Positions 16,266 to 25,001 are shown, counted from the stretch's first letter. The stretch is DNA of 33,123 nt from a candidate division TM6 bacterium GW2011_GWF2_30_66 (GCA_000989195.1 LBOA01000007.1:1-33123); one strand, 5' to 3'. Numbers and translations: made by a program. The notes: generated by a model from the sequence alone, not told the origin.

Positions 16266-18329
16266 TTAAGCCGTTGCGCCTTGTAAAATCAAGTACTCTG
16301 CCATCTCTTGATTGCCACTTTCAAAAGCAATTCTTAATGGCATATTTCCATCAACATCAGCTATATTTATTGATTTTTGTGCACCATTTTCTATAAGATA
16401 TTTTACAACTTTAAAATTATTTTTATAGCAGGCAAGTTGAAGTGGTGATGTAAAATTGTTGTTTGTTTTATTAACATCTGCACCCTTAAAAACAAGATAT
16501 TTTACTAAATCAAAGTTTATTTTTTCAGATGCCAATGCATATAATAATGGAGTTGCTCCAATAATATCTTCAGCTTCAATATCTGCCCAATTTTCGATTA
16601 GATACTTTACAACTTCAAGATTATTTTTGTAACAGGCAATGTGAAGTGGTGATGTAAAATTGTTATTTGTTTTATTAACATCTGCATCATGAGAAACAAG
16701 ATATTTTATTACACTAAAATTTATTTTTTCTGAGATTAATGCCTGTATAAGTGGTGTTGCTCCAAGGATATCTGACGCATTAATATCGGCTCCATAAGAA
16801 AGCAATAAGTCAATTATTTTTATAGATCCTTTTCTCGATGCATAATGTAATGCATTCAAACCATAACTATCATTTTTATTTATATCTGCGCTTAATTCTA
16901 GCAAATATTTAATAGTTTTAATATCTTCTGCACTACAAAATAATATAATCGGCGTTACTCCAAAAAAAATATTTTTATTAATATCGGCTCCGTAAGAACG
17001 TAATAATTCAATAATTTTTTTGTTATTTTTACAAAATGCAAAAAAAATTGGCGCTATCGCGATATAGTTATCTTTATTTTTATCTGCACCTTCTTTTAAT
17101 GAGAATCGAATATAACTAGCTTTATTTAAATCTGCCCCCATTTCTAATAAATGTTCAATTATTTTAAAATTTGGCTCTACGCAACAAAGCGTGAGAGGCG
17201 TAATATCCATTTTAAATTCTTTATCCATGTCAGCTTCGGCAAATGAAATAAAATTAACAACTTCCGTAAAATTTTTATTTAATTTAAAAAATTCACAAAG
17301 AGGTTTTGTTATATCTAAAGTAATTTGTTTATTAATATCGACTCCATATTTAATAAATAAATTAATCATGTCCATATCTTCCGAAATTAACGCGAAAAAA
17401 AATGGCGTAACTCCATTAAAACTAACCTTATTTATATCTGCTCCTGCATTCAGCAAGCATTCAACAACTTTAATATTTGAGCCTATACAATAAAACATTA
17501 ACGGCGTAATATTCATAATAATCTTATTATTAATTTCAGCTTCATTAGATAGAAAAATTTTAATTAATTTAGAAGATTTTTGCTCAGAACTCAATATATC
17601 TGTTAAATCTACAGAAACTTCTTGATTAATTTTAGCTCCATACCTAATAAATAAATTAATTATTTCTATATTTTCTGAGCTTAGGGCATAAAAAAATTGA
17701 GTGAAACCATAAATATTCGTTTTATTTATATTTGCTCCAGATTCTAATAATAACTTCACAATTTTAACATTTTTATTAAAGCATCCACTCATAAGAGGCG
17801 TTTCGCCATCAAAATCTTCTTTATCTATATCACAGCCATTTTCAATAATAAATTTTACCAAATCTAGATTTTCATCCATACATGCATAATGAAGTATTGT
17901 CGACCCAAGCTCATCAACTATTTGATTAATATCAGCCCCATTGTCTATAAGATATTGCATAATTTCTTTATTTTCATTTATGCATGCAACAAATAAAGGT
18001 GAAAAATTTATTGTATTTATAAATTTTCCTGCACCATATTTAACTAATATTTTTACCATTTCCAAATTATTATTTCGACAAGCCCAATAAATAGGCGTTT
18101 CCCCCTCGCCATTTGCTATATTAACTATTTTTTCTTGGCTTTTAAATAATAAAACTTTGACTTTATTCAGATCATTTTTTTTGCAAGCGCATAAAAGTTC
18201 TGAATATACAAAATTTAAATCTAAACCTAAATTCTCTTTTTTATTTATTTGCACTGCCTGCATTGTTATAGAAAACACGTCTATAAGAAAAACAATACTT
18301 ATTACTTTTAATTTTTTTGAAAACTTCAC
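16266..18329 (-). CDS. secreted ankyrin-repeat protein
   Basis: 687 residues from GTG 18329. Residues about 7-26 are a signal peptide (VISIVFLIDVFSITMQA). The rest is a string of about 17 ankyrin repeats of roughly 33 residues, with units such as GETPIYWACRNNNLEMVKIL and GLNALHYASRKGSIKIIDLL; the middle repeats are degenerate. Near the end a two-repeat block of 68 residues occurs twice in a row, both with NKTNNNFTSPL. Secreted ankyrin proteins of intracellular bacteria often bind host proteins, and this one may be an effector; that is inference. The gene lies between two copies of the toxin gene's 5' end. Confidence 0.9.
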   Translation of the reverse strand: MKFSKKLKVISIVFLIDVFSITMQAVQINKKENLGLDLNFVYSELLCACKKNDLNKVKVLLFKSQEKIVNIANGEGETPIYWACRNNNLEMVKILVKYGAGKFINTINFSPLFVACINENKEIMQYLIDNGADINQIVDELGSTILHYACMDENLDLVKFIIENGCDIDKEDFDGETPLMSGCFNKNVKIVKLLLESGANINKTNIYGFTQFFYALSSENIEIINLFIRYGAKINQEVSVDLTDILSSEQKSSKLIKIFLSNEAEINNKIIMNITPLMFYCIGSNIKVVECLLNAGADINKVSFNGVTPFFFALISEDMDMINLFIKYGVDINKQITLDITKPLCEFFKLNKNFTEVVNFISFAEADMDKEFKMDITPLTLCCVEPNFKIIEHLLEMGADLNKASYIRFSLKEGADKNKDNYIAIAPIFFAFCKNNKKIIELLRSYGADINKNIFFGVTPIILFCSAEDIKTIKYLLELSADINKNDSYGLNALHYASRKGSIKIIDLLLSYGADINASDILGATPLIQALISEKINFSVIKYLVSHDADVNKTNNNFTSPLHIACYKNNLEVVKYLIENWADIEAEDIIGATPLLYALASEKINFDLVKYLVFKGADVNKTNNNFTSPLQLACYKNNFKVVKYLIENGAQKSINIADVDGNMPLRIAFESGNQEMAEYLILQGATA
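16441..16848. repeat. 204-bp tandem duplication inside the ankyrin gene
   Basis: The sequence from about 16441 recurs with an offset of exactly 204 bases (68 codons) from about 16645, including the shared stretch AGTGGTGATGTAAAATTGTT. It encodes two successive two-ankyrin blocks. Outer limits are approximate because homology fades into ordinary ankyrin similarity. Confidence 0.7.
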
Positions 18330-18474
18330 GTTTTTACTTTCAAGTTATATTTCTATTAATCAATACGATCGCTATGACAACTTCCATAGTTAAATAATAT
18401 TCTGAATCGATAATTTTCTATAATAAACTCACTATAGCCCCTTTCATCAATTCTTTCGCATGTAAACATTGTCT

Positions 18475-18567
18475 TTATAGCAACGACAAACAAAGACTAA
18501 CCGAAATAAACTTATAAAGTCTTAGATGAGCAACACTAATCAATAATTTAAACTTTCTTGCGAACAC
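18475..18567 (-). pseudogene. truncated 5' copy of the Hint toxin gene
   Basis: GTG 18567 to TAA 18475 encodes 30 residues, starting MFARKFKLLISVAHLRLYKF, against MFARKFKLSISVGYSGFYKF in the full toxin. The identical AGGAGAG ribosome site precedes it. Homology stops just after the signal-peptide core, so only the leader and export signal remain. It lies upstream of the ankyrin gene in the same direction. Confidence 0.85.
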
Positions 18568-18618
18568 TACACTCTCCTGAAAATCATTTCAACACTTAAA
18601 ACTCTCATTAGACTCGTA
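18479..18618. repeat. direct repeat B: second copy of the toxin gene 5' end
   Basis: Partner of 16073-16212 at a constant offset of 2406 bases. The two copies bracket the ankyrin gene. The region 18330-18474, between the ankyrin start and this copy, holds nothing else I recognise. Confidence 0.9.
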
Positions 18619-18729
18619 TGATCTTATAATTTTTCAAAAATCTATTCAACAAAAACTTTTGTGAAATTCATAATAAATTTTAATGTAATAACGACAAATG
18701 GTACAAATAACCATAATTTATCTATATAT

Positions 18730-18759
18730 TTGTTAATTTAACCTAAATTGATGTATAAT
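18730..18759 (+). promoter_or_regulatory. promoter of the cytoplasmic HAD gene
   Basis: TTGTTA, 18 bases, then a consensus TATAAT at 18754-18759. The ATG follows 45 bases later, with GTGGGA as ribosome site. Confidence 0.5.
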
Positions 18760-18804
18760 TGTTGTATATAGGGGATAAAAACAAAAAACCATAGAAAGTG
18801 GGAC

Positions 18805-19557
18805 ATGAAAAAATCAAATATTATTTTCGATTTAGATGGCGTACTTTTTAAAGAAAACAAATTAAAAATAGTAAAAAAAAGCGGGCTTTATAAAATTTTA
18901 TTCTATTTAATAACATATAGAAAAAATCCCGTAAAAATAGGTGCCGACGTATTTAAAAAAATGCATGAACAATGGGATCAAAACTCAGAGCCTGTTTTGT
19001 ATTATAAAAAAACACCACTTCCAACATGTATAAATCATTGGATGAAAGGTGCAATATCTGATAAAGTTTTGCTTGATAATATAGATAAATTTATAGAAAA
19101 ATTAAAAAAAATGCATTATTTTGCAAGTGAATTTGAAAAAAACTTGGTACAACAATCTATAAAAATAATTTTAGACGAATCAGAAATTGCTACAAACATG
19201 CAACCTATCGCTCCAATGATAAAACTTGTAGAAAATATAAAACGCGAAGGCAAACATAATATATACATAATTTCTAATTATGCGAAAAATGCTGCAGACT
19301 TTTTGATAGAAAAAAATAAAGAATTTTTCTCCTTATTTGACGATATAATAATATCTGCAGAAATTGGCATGATTAAACCAGACAGAGAAATATTCGATTA
19401 TTTTTTAACTAAGCACAATACAGAACCTGATAAATGCATATTTATAGATGATCAAGAACAAAATGTTCTTGCAGCTGAACAAATGGGCATAACAAGTCTT
19501 CAGTACAAAAATTTTAACGATATAAGAAATAGCCTACATAATTTGGGAATTATATAA
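18805..19557 (+). CDS. cytoplasmic HAD-superfamily phosphatase
   Basis: 250 residues, no signal peptide. Motif I is IIFDLDGVLF with nucleophile Asp9 and acid/base Asp11. Motif II is IYIISNYA, the motif III Lys lies in GMIKPDREIF, and motif IV is CIFIDDQEQNV. All catalytic positions are present. A helical cap of about 120 residues follows motif I. It resembles the exported HAD protein at 9303-10154 in order and in the tail, so the two are paralogues placed on opposite sides of the membrane. Substrate unknown; sugar phosphates or nucleotides are common for this class. It is monocistronic and convergent with the LysE operon. Confidence 0.88.
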   Translation: MKKSNIIFDLDGVLFKENKLKIVKKSGLYKILFYLITYRKNPVKIGADVFKKMHEQWDQNSEPVLYYKKTPLPTCINHWMKGAISDKVLLDNIDKFIEKLKKMHYFASEFEKNLVQQSIKIILDESEIATNMQPIAPMIKLVENIKREGKHNIYIISNYAKNAADFLIEKNKEFFSLFDDIIISAEIGMIKPDREIFDYFLTKHNTEPDKCIFIDDQEQNVLAAEQMGITSLQYKNFNDIRNSLHNLGII

Positions 19558-19579
19558 CAAATAACTTAAAATATCTTAA

Positions 19580-19627
19580 TATTAAGTCTAATTTTATTAC
19601 AAAATTTTAATAAAACTAGACTTAATA
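19580..19627. terminator. long hairpin overlapping the end of the LysE gene
   Basis: An 11-bp outer stem (TATTAAGTCTA with TAGACTTAATA), one A/C mismatch, then an 8-bp inner stem (TTTTATTA with TAATAAAA) and an 8-base loop. It sits between convergent genes and runs 31 bases into the end of the LysE coding region. It probably terminates both transcripts. Confidence 0.6.
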
Positions 19628-20262
19628 AATGCCCTTAAAATTATTAAAACACCAAAACAAATAATAACTACTCCAGATATTCTATTTAGCCACAAAAGTA
19701 AGTTTCCAGAAGTTAATTTGCTTTTTAAAATAGACGCCACATAAGATAAAAATATCCACCAAATTACTGCGCCAAAAAATACACCTGTCACCAAACTAGA
19801 ACTTGAAAGCATATCTTCTGTTTCCAAATTAAGACCTGCAAAAATTACCATAAACAATAAAATTGTAACCGGATTTGTTAACGTTATAAAAAATGTCGAA
19901 ATAAAATTATGAAATAAACTATAATGTGTAACGTCTTTATCTAATTCACTATTTTTTAGACTACCACTAGATAATTTTGAACGACTCATAAAAGTTCTTA
20001 TTCCCATATAAATTAAATATATACCTCCAAACAAACTCAAAACAAAAGCTTTGCCAAGCAAAAAATTTGATATTACTGTTATACCAAACGCTGTAATCGC
20101 AGCATATATGGCATCCGCAAGTGCGGCACCAACGCCTGTAGAAACACCTGCCCAAAAACCTTCTGATATAGATCTCTTAATGCACAATATACCAATTGGC
20201 CCAATAATGGCCGATATTGTAAATCCAAGAAATAAACCTTTCATTAAAACATAAAAAAACAT
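19597..20262 (-). CDS. LysE/RhtB-family amino-acid exporter (second copy)
   Basis: 221 residues with about six membrane helices. The LysE signature is clear: GFTISAIIGPIGILCIKRSI, then GFWAGVSTGVGAALADAIYA. A hydrophilic loop follows helix 3 (about residues 93-115), then TNPVTILLFMVIFAGL. Family members export amino acids or similar small metabolites. In a host-dependent cell it may balance amino acids after peptide uptake. It lies 28 bases after its paralogue in the same operon. Confidence 0.88.
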   Translation of the reverse strand: MFFYVLMKGLFLGFTISAIIGPIGILCIKRSISEGFWAGVSTGVGAALADAIYAAITAFGITVISNFLLGKAFVLSLFGGIYLIYMGIRTFMSRSKLSSGSLKNSELDKDVTHYSLFHNFISTFFITLTNPVTILLFMVIFAGLNLETEDMLSSSSLVTGVFFGAVIWWIFLSYVASILKSKLTSGNLLLWLNRISGVVIICFGVLIILRAFIKSSFIKIL

Positions 20263-20290
20263 AATTTTATCCCGTCAAAAATTTAAAATA

Positions 20291-20917
20291 TTATTTATCG
20301 CATAACTTAATTAAAGCTCTAAAAATCATTGATAATCCAAAAAAAGCTATAACTATACTAGAAACTCTGTTAACTATAACAATAAATTTATCAGAGGAAA
20401 GCTTGTTTTTTAATAAAGCACCAATAAAAGACAACATTGTCCACCAAATCATTGCTCCAACAAAAATGCCCATAATAAGAAATACCCCACAAAAAAAATT
20501 TTCTGGATGCGCACCAAGGCCTGTAAAAATAACAATAAAAGACAAAATAGATATTGGATTTGATATAGTAACCAAAAAAGTTGCCACAAAAATCTGTAAA
20601 AAATCTCGTTTACTTAAACTTCTTTTTGAAGTTTCTGGTTTTTTAAAAAAAGTTGTATACCCAACATATATCAAATAAATACCACACAAGATACCAAATA
20701 AAATTGTATTTTTAATTAAAAAAGCAGAAATACCAAACATACCAAATGCCGCAATAGATGCATATGTTACATCTGCTAAAGCTGCCCCTAAACCTGTAAA
20801 AACACCTGCTGTAAATCCTTTAACGATAGACCGCCTTATACACGATATTAATCTTGGTGATATTATCGTTGATACTGCAAATCCTGATACAGCACCATTT
20901 AAAAAATGCGCATACAT
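20291..20917 (-). CDS. LysE/RhtB-family amino-acid exporter (first copy)
   Basis: 208 residues from ATG 20917. A TTG at 20953 would overlap the upstream gene, while GAGGG sits 8-9 bases before this ATG. The family region is preserved (STIISPRLISCIRRSIVKGF, then GVFTGLGAALADVTYASIAA), with Ser-Pro-Arg where its paralogue has Gly-Pro-Ile. Later TISNPISILSFIVIFTGL matches the paralogue. It starts 14 bases after the ABC-F stop, so all three genes probably share one transcript. Confidence 0.87.
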   Translation of the reverse strand: MYAHFLNGAVSGFAVSTIISPRLISCIRRSIVKGFTAGVFTGLGAALADVTYASIAAFGMFGISAFLIKNTILFGILCGIYLIYVGYTTFFKKPETSKRSLSKRDFLQIFVATFLVTISNPISILSFIVIFTGLGAHPENFFCGVFLIMGIFVGAMIWWTMLSFIGALLKNKLSSDKFIVIVNRVSSIVIAFFGLSMIFRALIKLCDK

Positions 20918-20931
20918 CTTCAGAGCCCTCT

Positions 20932-22851
20932 TTATATAAGCGTGCTTTCCCAAATTTTATTTTTATCTTTTAGCATTTCTTGCAACTCTTTTAATTTAGC
21001 CTCAGCTTCATAATATTCACGTGAACCATAATTAAGTTTCTCAAATTTAATTATTAAATCTGCAATCTCTTTTTCTAATTTTTCTATGCTAAGTTCAATT
21101 TTTTTTAACTCTTTTTTATTATTATAAGAGTTTTTATCATTTTTTTTATCATTATTTTTATCGTTAGTAAACTCTTTTCCTACAATATCATCTTTTTTTT
21201 TACCGGCATCTAACTTATCTTTATCATCTTTAGCAAAACTAGCTTTCAAATTTTCCATATACTGTTTATGATACAAATACTCATCATAGTTGCCTTTATA
21301 ATCAGAAATACCTTCGTGCGTTAACTCTAAAATATCTGTAGATAAGCTATTTAAAAAACTTCTATCGTGAGAAACGAATAAAATAGTACCTTCGTACTTT
21401 GACAAAACTTCTAATAAAACATTTTTAGACTGTATATCCAAATGGTTTGTTGGTTCATCAAGAATTAAAAAATTCGCATCTTGAAGCAAAATTTTAACCA
21501 TTGCAACCCTGTTTTTTTCACCACCACTTAGCACAGATATTCTTTTAAAAACATCGTCGCCACTAAATAAAAAAGCTCCCAACATAGCACGCATACGCTT
21601 GCGAGACTCTTCTGTTTTACAAACACTTTCAACTTCTGCAAGTATAGTATTATCTGGATTTAAAGACTTATTTTGATCTTGCTCAAAAAAAGCTGCTTTT
21701 ACATTATAACCTAATTCAAACTTACCACTCTTTGGAGTTAATTTTCCCATTAATACATTTAATAATGTAGACTTACCTGTACCATTTGGCGCAACTATAG
21801 CAACTTTGCTTGCACGTCCAATTTCAAAACTAACATTTTCAAAAATATTCTTTTCCCCAAAAGAAAAACTTAATTTATTTGCTGTAAGAACAGTCTTGCC
21901 AGACTGTGGCGGCGTCGCTAATCTAAATTTAATAGTTGATTGGTCGCGTTCAACCTCAACTTTTTCAATCTTGTCCAACTGCCTGAGCATACTCTGTGCC
22001 ATTTTTGCCTTTGAAGCCTTGGCCTTAAATCTATCAATAGTCTCCATTCTCTTTTTTATAAACTTTTGCTGTTCTTCATATTTTTTTTCTGTTACAGCTT
22101 TATTTTCTTCTTTTTGCTCAATATATTTACTATAATTTCCAGTATAAAAAACAAGCTTGCCCATTGAGATATCACAAATATAGTCACACACAGTATCTAA
22201 AAAATACCTATCGTGAGAAACTAGAATAAACCCAAAACTTGCATTACGCAAAAATTCTGCAAACCAATCTTTTGCTATTAAATCAAGGTGGTTTGTTGGT
22301 TCATCAAATAAATAAAAATCTGCGTTTTGAAGTAATAATTTTGCTAAAACAAGTCGCATCTTCCAACCAACACTTAATTTAGAAACAGGTTCATCTAACT
22401 GTTCTTGCCCAAAACCAAGACCTGTAAGAATTTTCTTTGCTTTAACTATTTTATTTTCATAATCTATTTCGTTTAATTCACCATGAACATGAGCATATCT
22501 TTCTAATAAATCATAGTTGCCTGGATCTTGCATTAAAAGAGTCTCTACTTCATGCAACTCATCTACTAATTTTTCTATGTCTTTCGTTGAACAAACAGCT
22601 TCATGCAAAGAGGTTCTTTCTGACATTAAAATAACATCTTGTGACATATAAGCGCACTTAAAAGTTTTTGGCATATAAACGCTTCCAGAATCAATATGCT
22701 GCTGCCCAACAATAACTTTTAAAAGCGTAGACTTTCCAGCTCCATTGCGACCTACTAAACCTATTTTCTGATGCGGCGAAATATTACACGATTCTTCATC
22801 AAAAACAACCTGCTCGCCATATGATAAGCTTATATCTTCTAATTTAATCAT
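20932..22851 (-). CDS. ABC-F family ATPase (ribosome-associated type)
   Basis: 639 residues with two ABC domains and no membrane helices. Domain 1: Walker A GRNGAGKS (Lys40), signature LSVGWKMR (159-166), Walker B FYLFDEPTNHLD. Domain 2: APNGTGKSTLL, LSGGEKNR, FLILDEPTNHLD. Between them lies the charged helical linker (roughly 240-310) that enters the ribosomal E site in EttA/Uup/YfmR proteins. The C-terminal 90 residues are a Lys/Asn-rich spacer plus a coiled coil, as in Uup. The first signature has Val for the second residue of SGG, a small deviation. It probably rescues or regulates stalled ribosomes. Why it leads an operon with two LysE exporters is unclear. Confidence 0.93.
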   Translation of the reverse strand: MIKLEDISLSYGEQVVFDEESCNISPHQKIGLVGRNGAGKSTLLKVIVGQQHIDSGSVYMPKTFKCAYMSQDVILMSERTSLHEAVCSTKDIEKLVDELHEVETLLMQDPGNYDLLERYAHVHGELNEIDYENKIVKAKKILTGLGFGQEQLDEPVSKLSVGWKMRLVLAKLLLQNADFYLFDEPTNHLDLIAKDWFAEFLRNASFGFILVSHDRYFLDTVCDYICDISMGKLVFYTGNYSKYIEQKEENKAVTEKKYEEQQKFIKKRMETIDRFKAKASKAKMAQSMLRQLDKIEKVEVERDQSTIKFRLATPPQSGKTVLTANKLSFSFGEKNIFENVSFEIGRASKVAIVAPNGTGKSTLLNVLMGKLTPKSGKFELGYNVKAAFFEQDQNKSLNPDNTILAEVESVCKTEESRKRMRAMLGAFLFSGDDVFKRISVLSGGEKNRVAMVKILLQDANFLILDEPTNHLDIQSKNVLLEVLSKYEGTILFVSHDRSFLNSLSTDILELTHEGISDYKGNYDEYLYHKQYMENLKASFAKDDKDKLDAGKKKDDIVGKEFTNDKNNDKKNDKNSYNNKKELKKIELSIEKLEKEIADLIIKFEKLNYGSREYYEAEAKLKELQEMLKDKNKIWESTLI

Positions 22852-22985
22852 TAAAATTACCTTACGAAAAAAAACTTTTATTAATTTAACCCCATTTTCT
22901 TAGATTCTTATAATTATAAAATTATATTTTTGCTCTAAGACGCTCAAAGTAAACTAGGAAAAAATAAAATTATTAATAAATAATT

Positions 22986-23777
22986 TTATACAAAATCAAG
23001 TCGCTTTTTAAACCTGCAAATGCCAAAATAACCGCATACTATTATAAATAGCCAAAGCACAGCACAACATAGCCAAAAAGATAAATAACCTTCTTGTCCA
23101 GAAACTGCTGCATGTATCCCCTCCATCGCATAAACCAATGGATTTAATAAAGCCAAGTATCCAATTCTGCTGCTAACTTCAAATAAAACACTCCATGAAT
23201 ATTCTGTTGCGCCAAAAAACCACATAGGGAATAAAAGTCGCATTCCAACATTTTCTACTTTATATGAACTCTTTAAAAAGCTTGAAATAAACAAAAAGAA
23301 AAAACCTGTGAATAAATTTATTGTTATTAAAATAAACAAAAATTTAAATAACGAAAAATGTGATAAATCTATTCTTTTTCCAAGCAAAAATTTAAATACC
23401 GGCAAAATAAATATTGATGGCAAAATTTTAACAATAAAATGCTTAAAAGCCTGTTGCAAAATAACCATCCAAGATGGCATAGGCAAAGTTAAAGCATAAT
23501 CTATTGTTTTTTCACCCTCAATATCCTCTAAAATTTTATATGAAGAATCCCATATTCCCCAAAAACTATTTGCTATAATAGAACTTATAGCCATAAATTC
23601 GCCAAACTTTTCTGACATTCCAAGTTTTGGGAATATAAAAGCTGCAACAACAACAATTGATCCACTCCAAATTAATATATTTACGAGTTGCCCAATAAAA
23701 AACTGTTTTAAAATTGCCAAATCAGTCTTGATTAAAAGCCAAAAAATATTTAAATAATTTCTGTATTTAAGTAACAT
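22986..23777 (-). CDS. ABC-2 type transporter permease
   Basis: 263 residues with about six membrane helices, ABC-2 fold like NodJ/DrrB. The segment MRLLFPMWFFGATEYSWSVL and then LLNPLVYAMEGIHAAV carries the typical P-x-x-Y-x-x-E-x-I-x end motif of this family. Its ATPase partner ends 4 bases upstream, so the two are translated together. Polysaccharide, lipid or drug export is typical; the substrate cannot be read from the sequence. Confidence 0.88.
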   Translation of the reverse strand: MLLKYRNYLNIFWLLIKTDLAILKQFFIGQLVNILIWSGSIVVVAAFIFPKLGMSEKFGEFMAISSIIANSFWGIWDSSYKILEDIEGEKTIDYALTLPMPSWMVILQQAFKHFIVKILPSIFILPVFKFLLGKRIDLSHFSLFKFLFILITINLFTGFFFLFISSFLKSSYKVENVGMRLLFPMWFFGATEYSWSVLFEVSSRIGYLALLNPLVYAMEGIHAAVSGQEGYLSFWLCCAVLWLFIIVCGYFGICRFKKRLDFV

Positions 23778-23781
23778 ATTT

Positions 23782-24528
23782 TTATGCCTCTTCTTCTATT
23801 AATTGAACAAAAACATCTTCTAACCTACTCTTTTTAAAGTCTCTCATAAGATTTTTCGGTGTATCTATTAATTTTACGCGCCCCTTATGCAACAAAACAA
23901 CCCTATCTGATAAAACTTCAATTTCATCCAAATAGTGGCTAGTCAAAATTACCGTAACACCTAAATTTTTTAGATCTTTAATATTTTCCCAAATTTTTCT
24001 TCTTACATTTGAATCTAAACCAACGGTCGGCTCATCTAAAATAAGAATTTTTGGATTACTCATCAATGATCTAGCTATCAAAAGTCTACGCATATATCCA
24101 CCAGATAACACATAAGGCTTCATATGCCTATATTTACACAAATCATATTTCTTTATTAATTCATCTACTCTTTGCTTAACTTCTTGCTTAGAAAATCCAT
24201 AATACATGCCTGCAAACGTAAGATTTTGCTCTACAGTCAAATCTCTAATAACATTTGGTTTTTGTGGACAATAACCTATTATTTTTCTAAACTCATTAAC
24301 ATCTTTATAAATACTTTCACCGTTTAATAGAATATCCCCCGATGTAGCCGGGTGTAACGTAACCAAAATCGACGATAATGTTGTCTTGCCCGCACCATTT
24401 ACACCCAAAAGACTTATAACTTCACCTTTGTAAATGTCAAAAGTAACATCCTCCAAGGCCTTAACGGTTCTTTTCCCAACAGTATAGTACTTTTTAAGAT
24501 TTTGAATTTTAAGCAATACATTTTCCAT
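23782..24528 (-). CDS. ABC transporter ATP-binding protein
   Basis: 248 residues. Walker A is GVNGAGKT (42-49), the Q-loop lies in GYCPQKPNV, the signature is LSGGYMRR (141-148), Walker B is ILILDEPTVGLD with Glu166, and the switch His198 lies in LTSHY. It resembles NodI/CcmA-type ATPases that drive ABC-2 permeases, and its permease follows after 4 bases. It energises export across the inner membrane. The operon has a strong upstream promoter with a palindrome just after it. Confidence 0.93.
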   Translation of the reverse strand: MENVLLKIQNLKKYYTVGKRTVKALEDVTFDIYKGEVISLLGVNGAGKTTLSSILVTLHPATSGDILLNGESIYKDVNEFRKIIGYCPQKPNVIRDLTVEQNLTFAGMYYGFSKQEVKQRVDELIKKYDLCKYRHMKPYVLSGGYMRRLLIARSLMSNPKILILDEPTVGLDSNVRRKIWENIKDLKNLGVTVILTSHYLDEIEVLSDRVVLLHKGRVKLIDTPKNLMRDFKKSRLEDVFVQLIEEEA

Positions 24529-24646
24529 AATAAACCCAAGAAATTAAAACAAATTTTAAAATAAAGAAATAAATATATAAACTAAATAAAAATTTAAAAA
24601 ATTTCTTATAACAATTTAGGAGTCGACTTTTAGGTCATAACCACAA

Positions 24647-24658
24647 ATAAGCGCTTAT
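24647..24658. promoter_or_regulatory. palindrome near the ABC exporter transcription start
   Basis: ATAAGCGCTTAT is a perfect 12-bp palindrome, GC-centred in an AT-rich region. It lies about 12 bases beyond the -10 element of the promoter, where a repressor would block initiation. No regulator gene is next to it. Confidence 0.4.
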
Positions 24659-24670
24659 ATATTTACTAAT

Positions 24671-24698
24671 AGTATAGCAAAAACCAAAAACAAGTCAA
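24671..24698 (-). promoter_or_regulatory. promoter of the ABC exporter operon
   Basis: On the minus strand TTGACT (24698-24693), 16 bases, then TATACT (24676-24671) preceded by TGC. It has both a good -35 and an extended -10, and is the strongest promoter I see here. The leader to the ATG at 24528 is about 135 bases. Confidence 0.65.
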
Positions 24699-24897
24699 TC
24701 AACTAAGACAAAATTTCTCGATTATAATGACCTAATCAACAAAATACTACCCATGAAAATCTATAATATTATTAATGATTTTTTTTGTATTTTTAACCCC
24801 ATTTATTAAAAACAACCTGCACTAGCTAATTCCACAAACAAATCAAGTTTAATAACTCTGTAAATAGCTACGATTGCTTGGCATTTATCTTAAAACA
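24699..24897. other. intergenic stretch without recognised features
   Basis: Part of the 470-base gap between the ABC operon and dacB. Besides the promoter, palindrome and dacB terminator listed separately, I see no ORF, RNA gene or hairpin. It is plain AT-rich sequence. Confidence 0.4.
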
Positions 24898-24931
24898 ATA
24901 AAAAACCCGTAACGAAGTTAATCATTACAGG
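24898..24931 (-). terminator. rho-independent terminator after dacB
   Basis: On the minus strand CCTGTAATG pairs with CGTTACGGG (9 bp including two G-T pairs) around an 8-base loop, then TTTTTTATTG follows. It lies 70 bases beyond the dacB stop. Confidence 0.75.
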
Positions 24932-25001
24932 CATTTGTTTATAATTTTAAAGTCTATTAAATAATCTAAAACAACTTTTATTTTATTAATTTATAATTAG
25001 C

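Noticed and set aside
24630-24735. Inverted TTAGGTCAT copies on both sides of the ABC promoter
   Set aside because: A 9-base match about 85 bases apart can easily arise by chance in a 470-base AT-rich gap.
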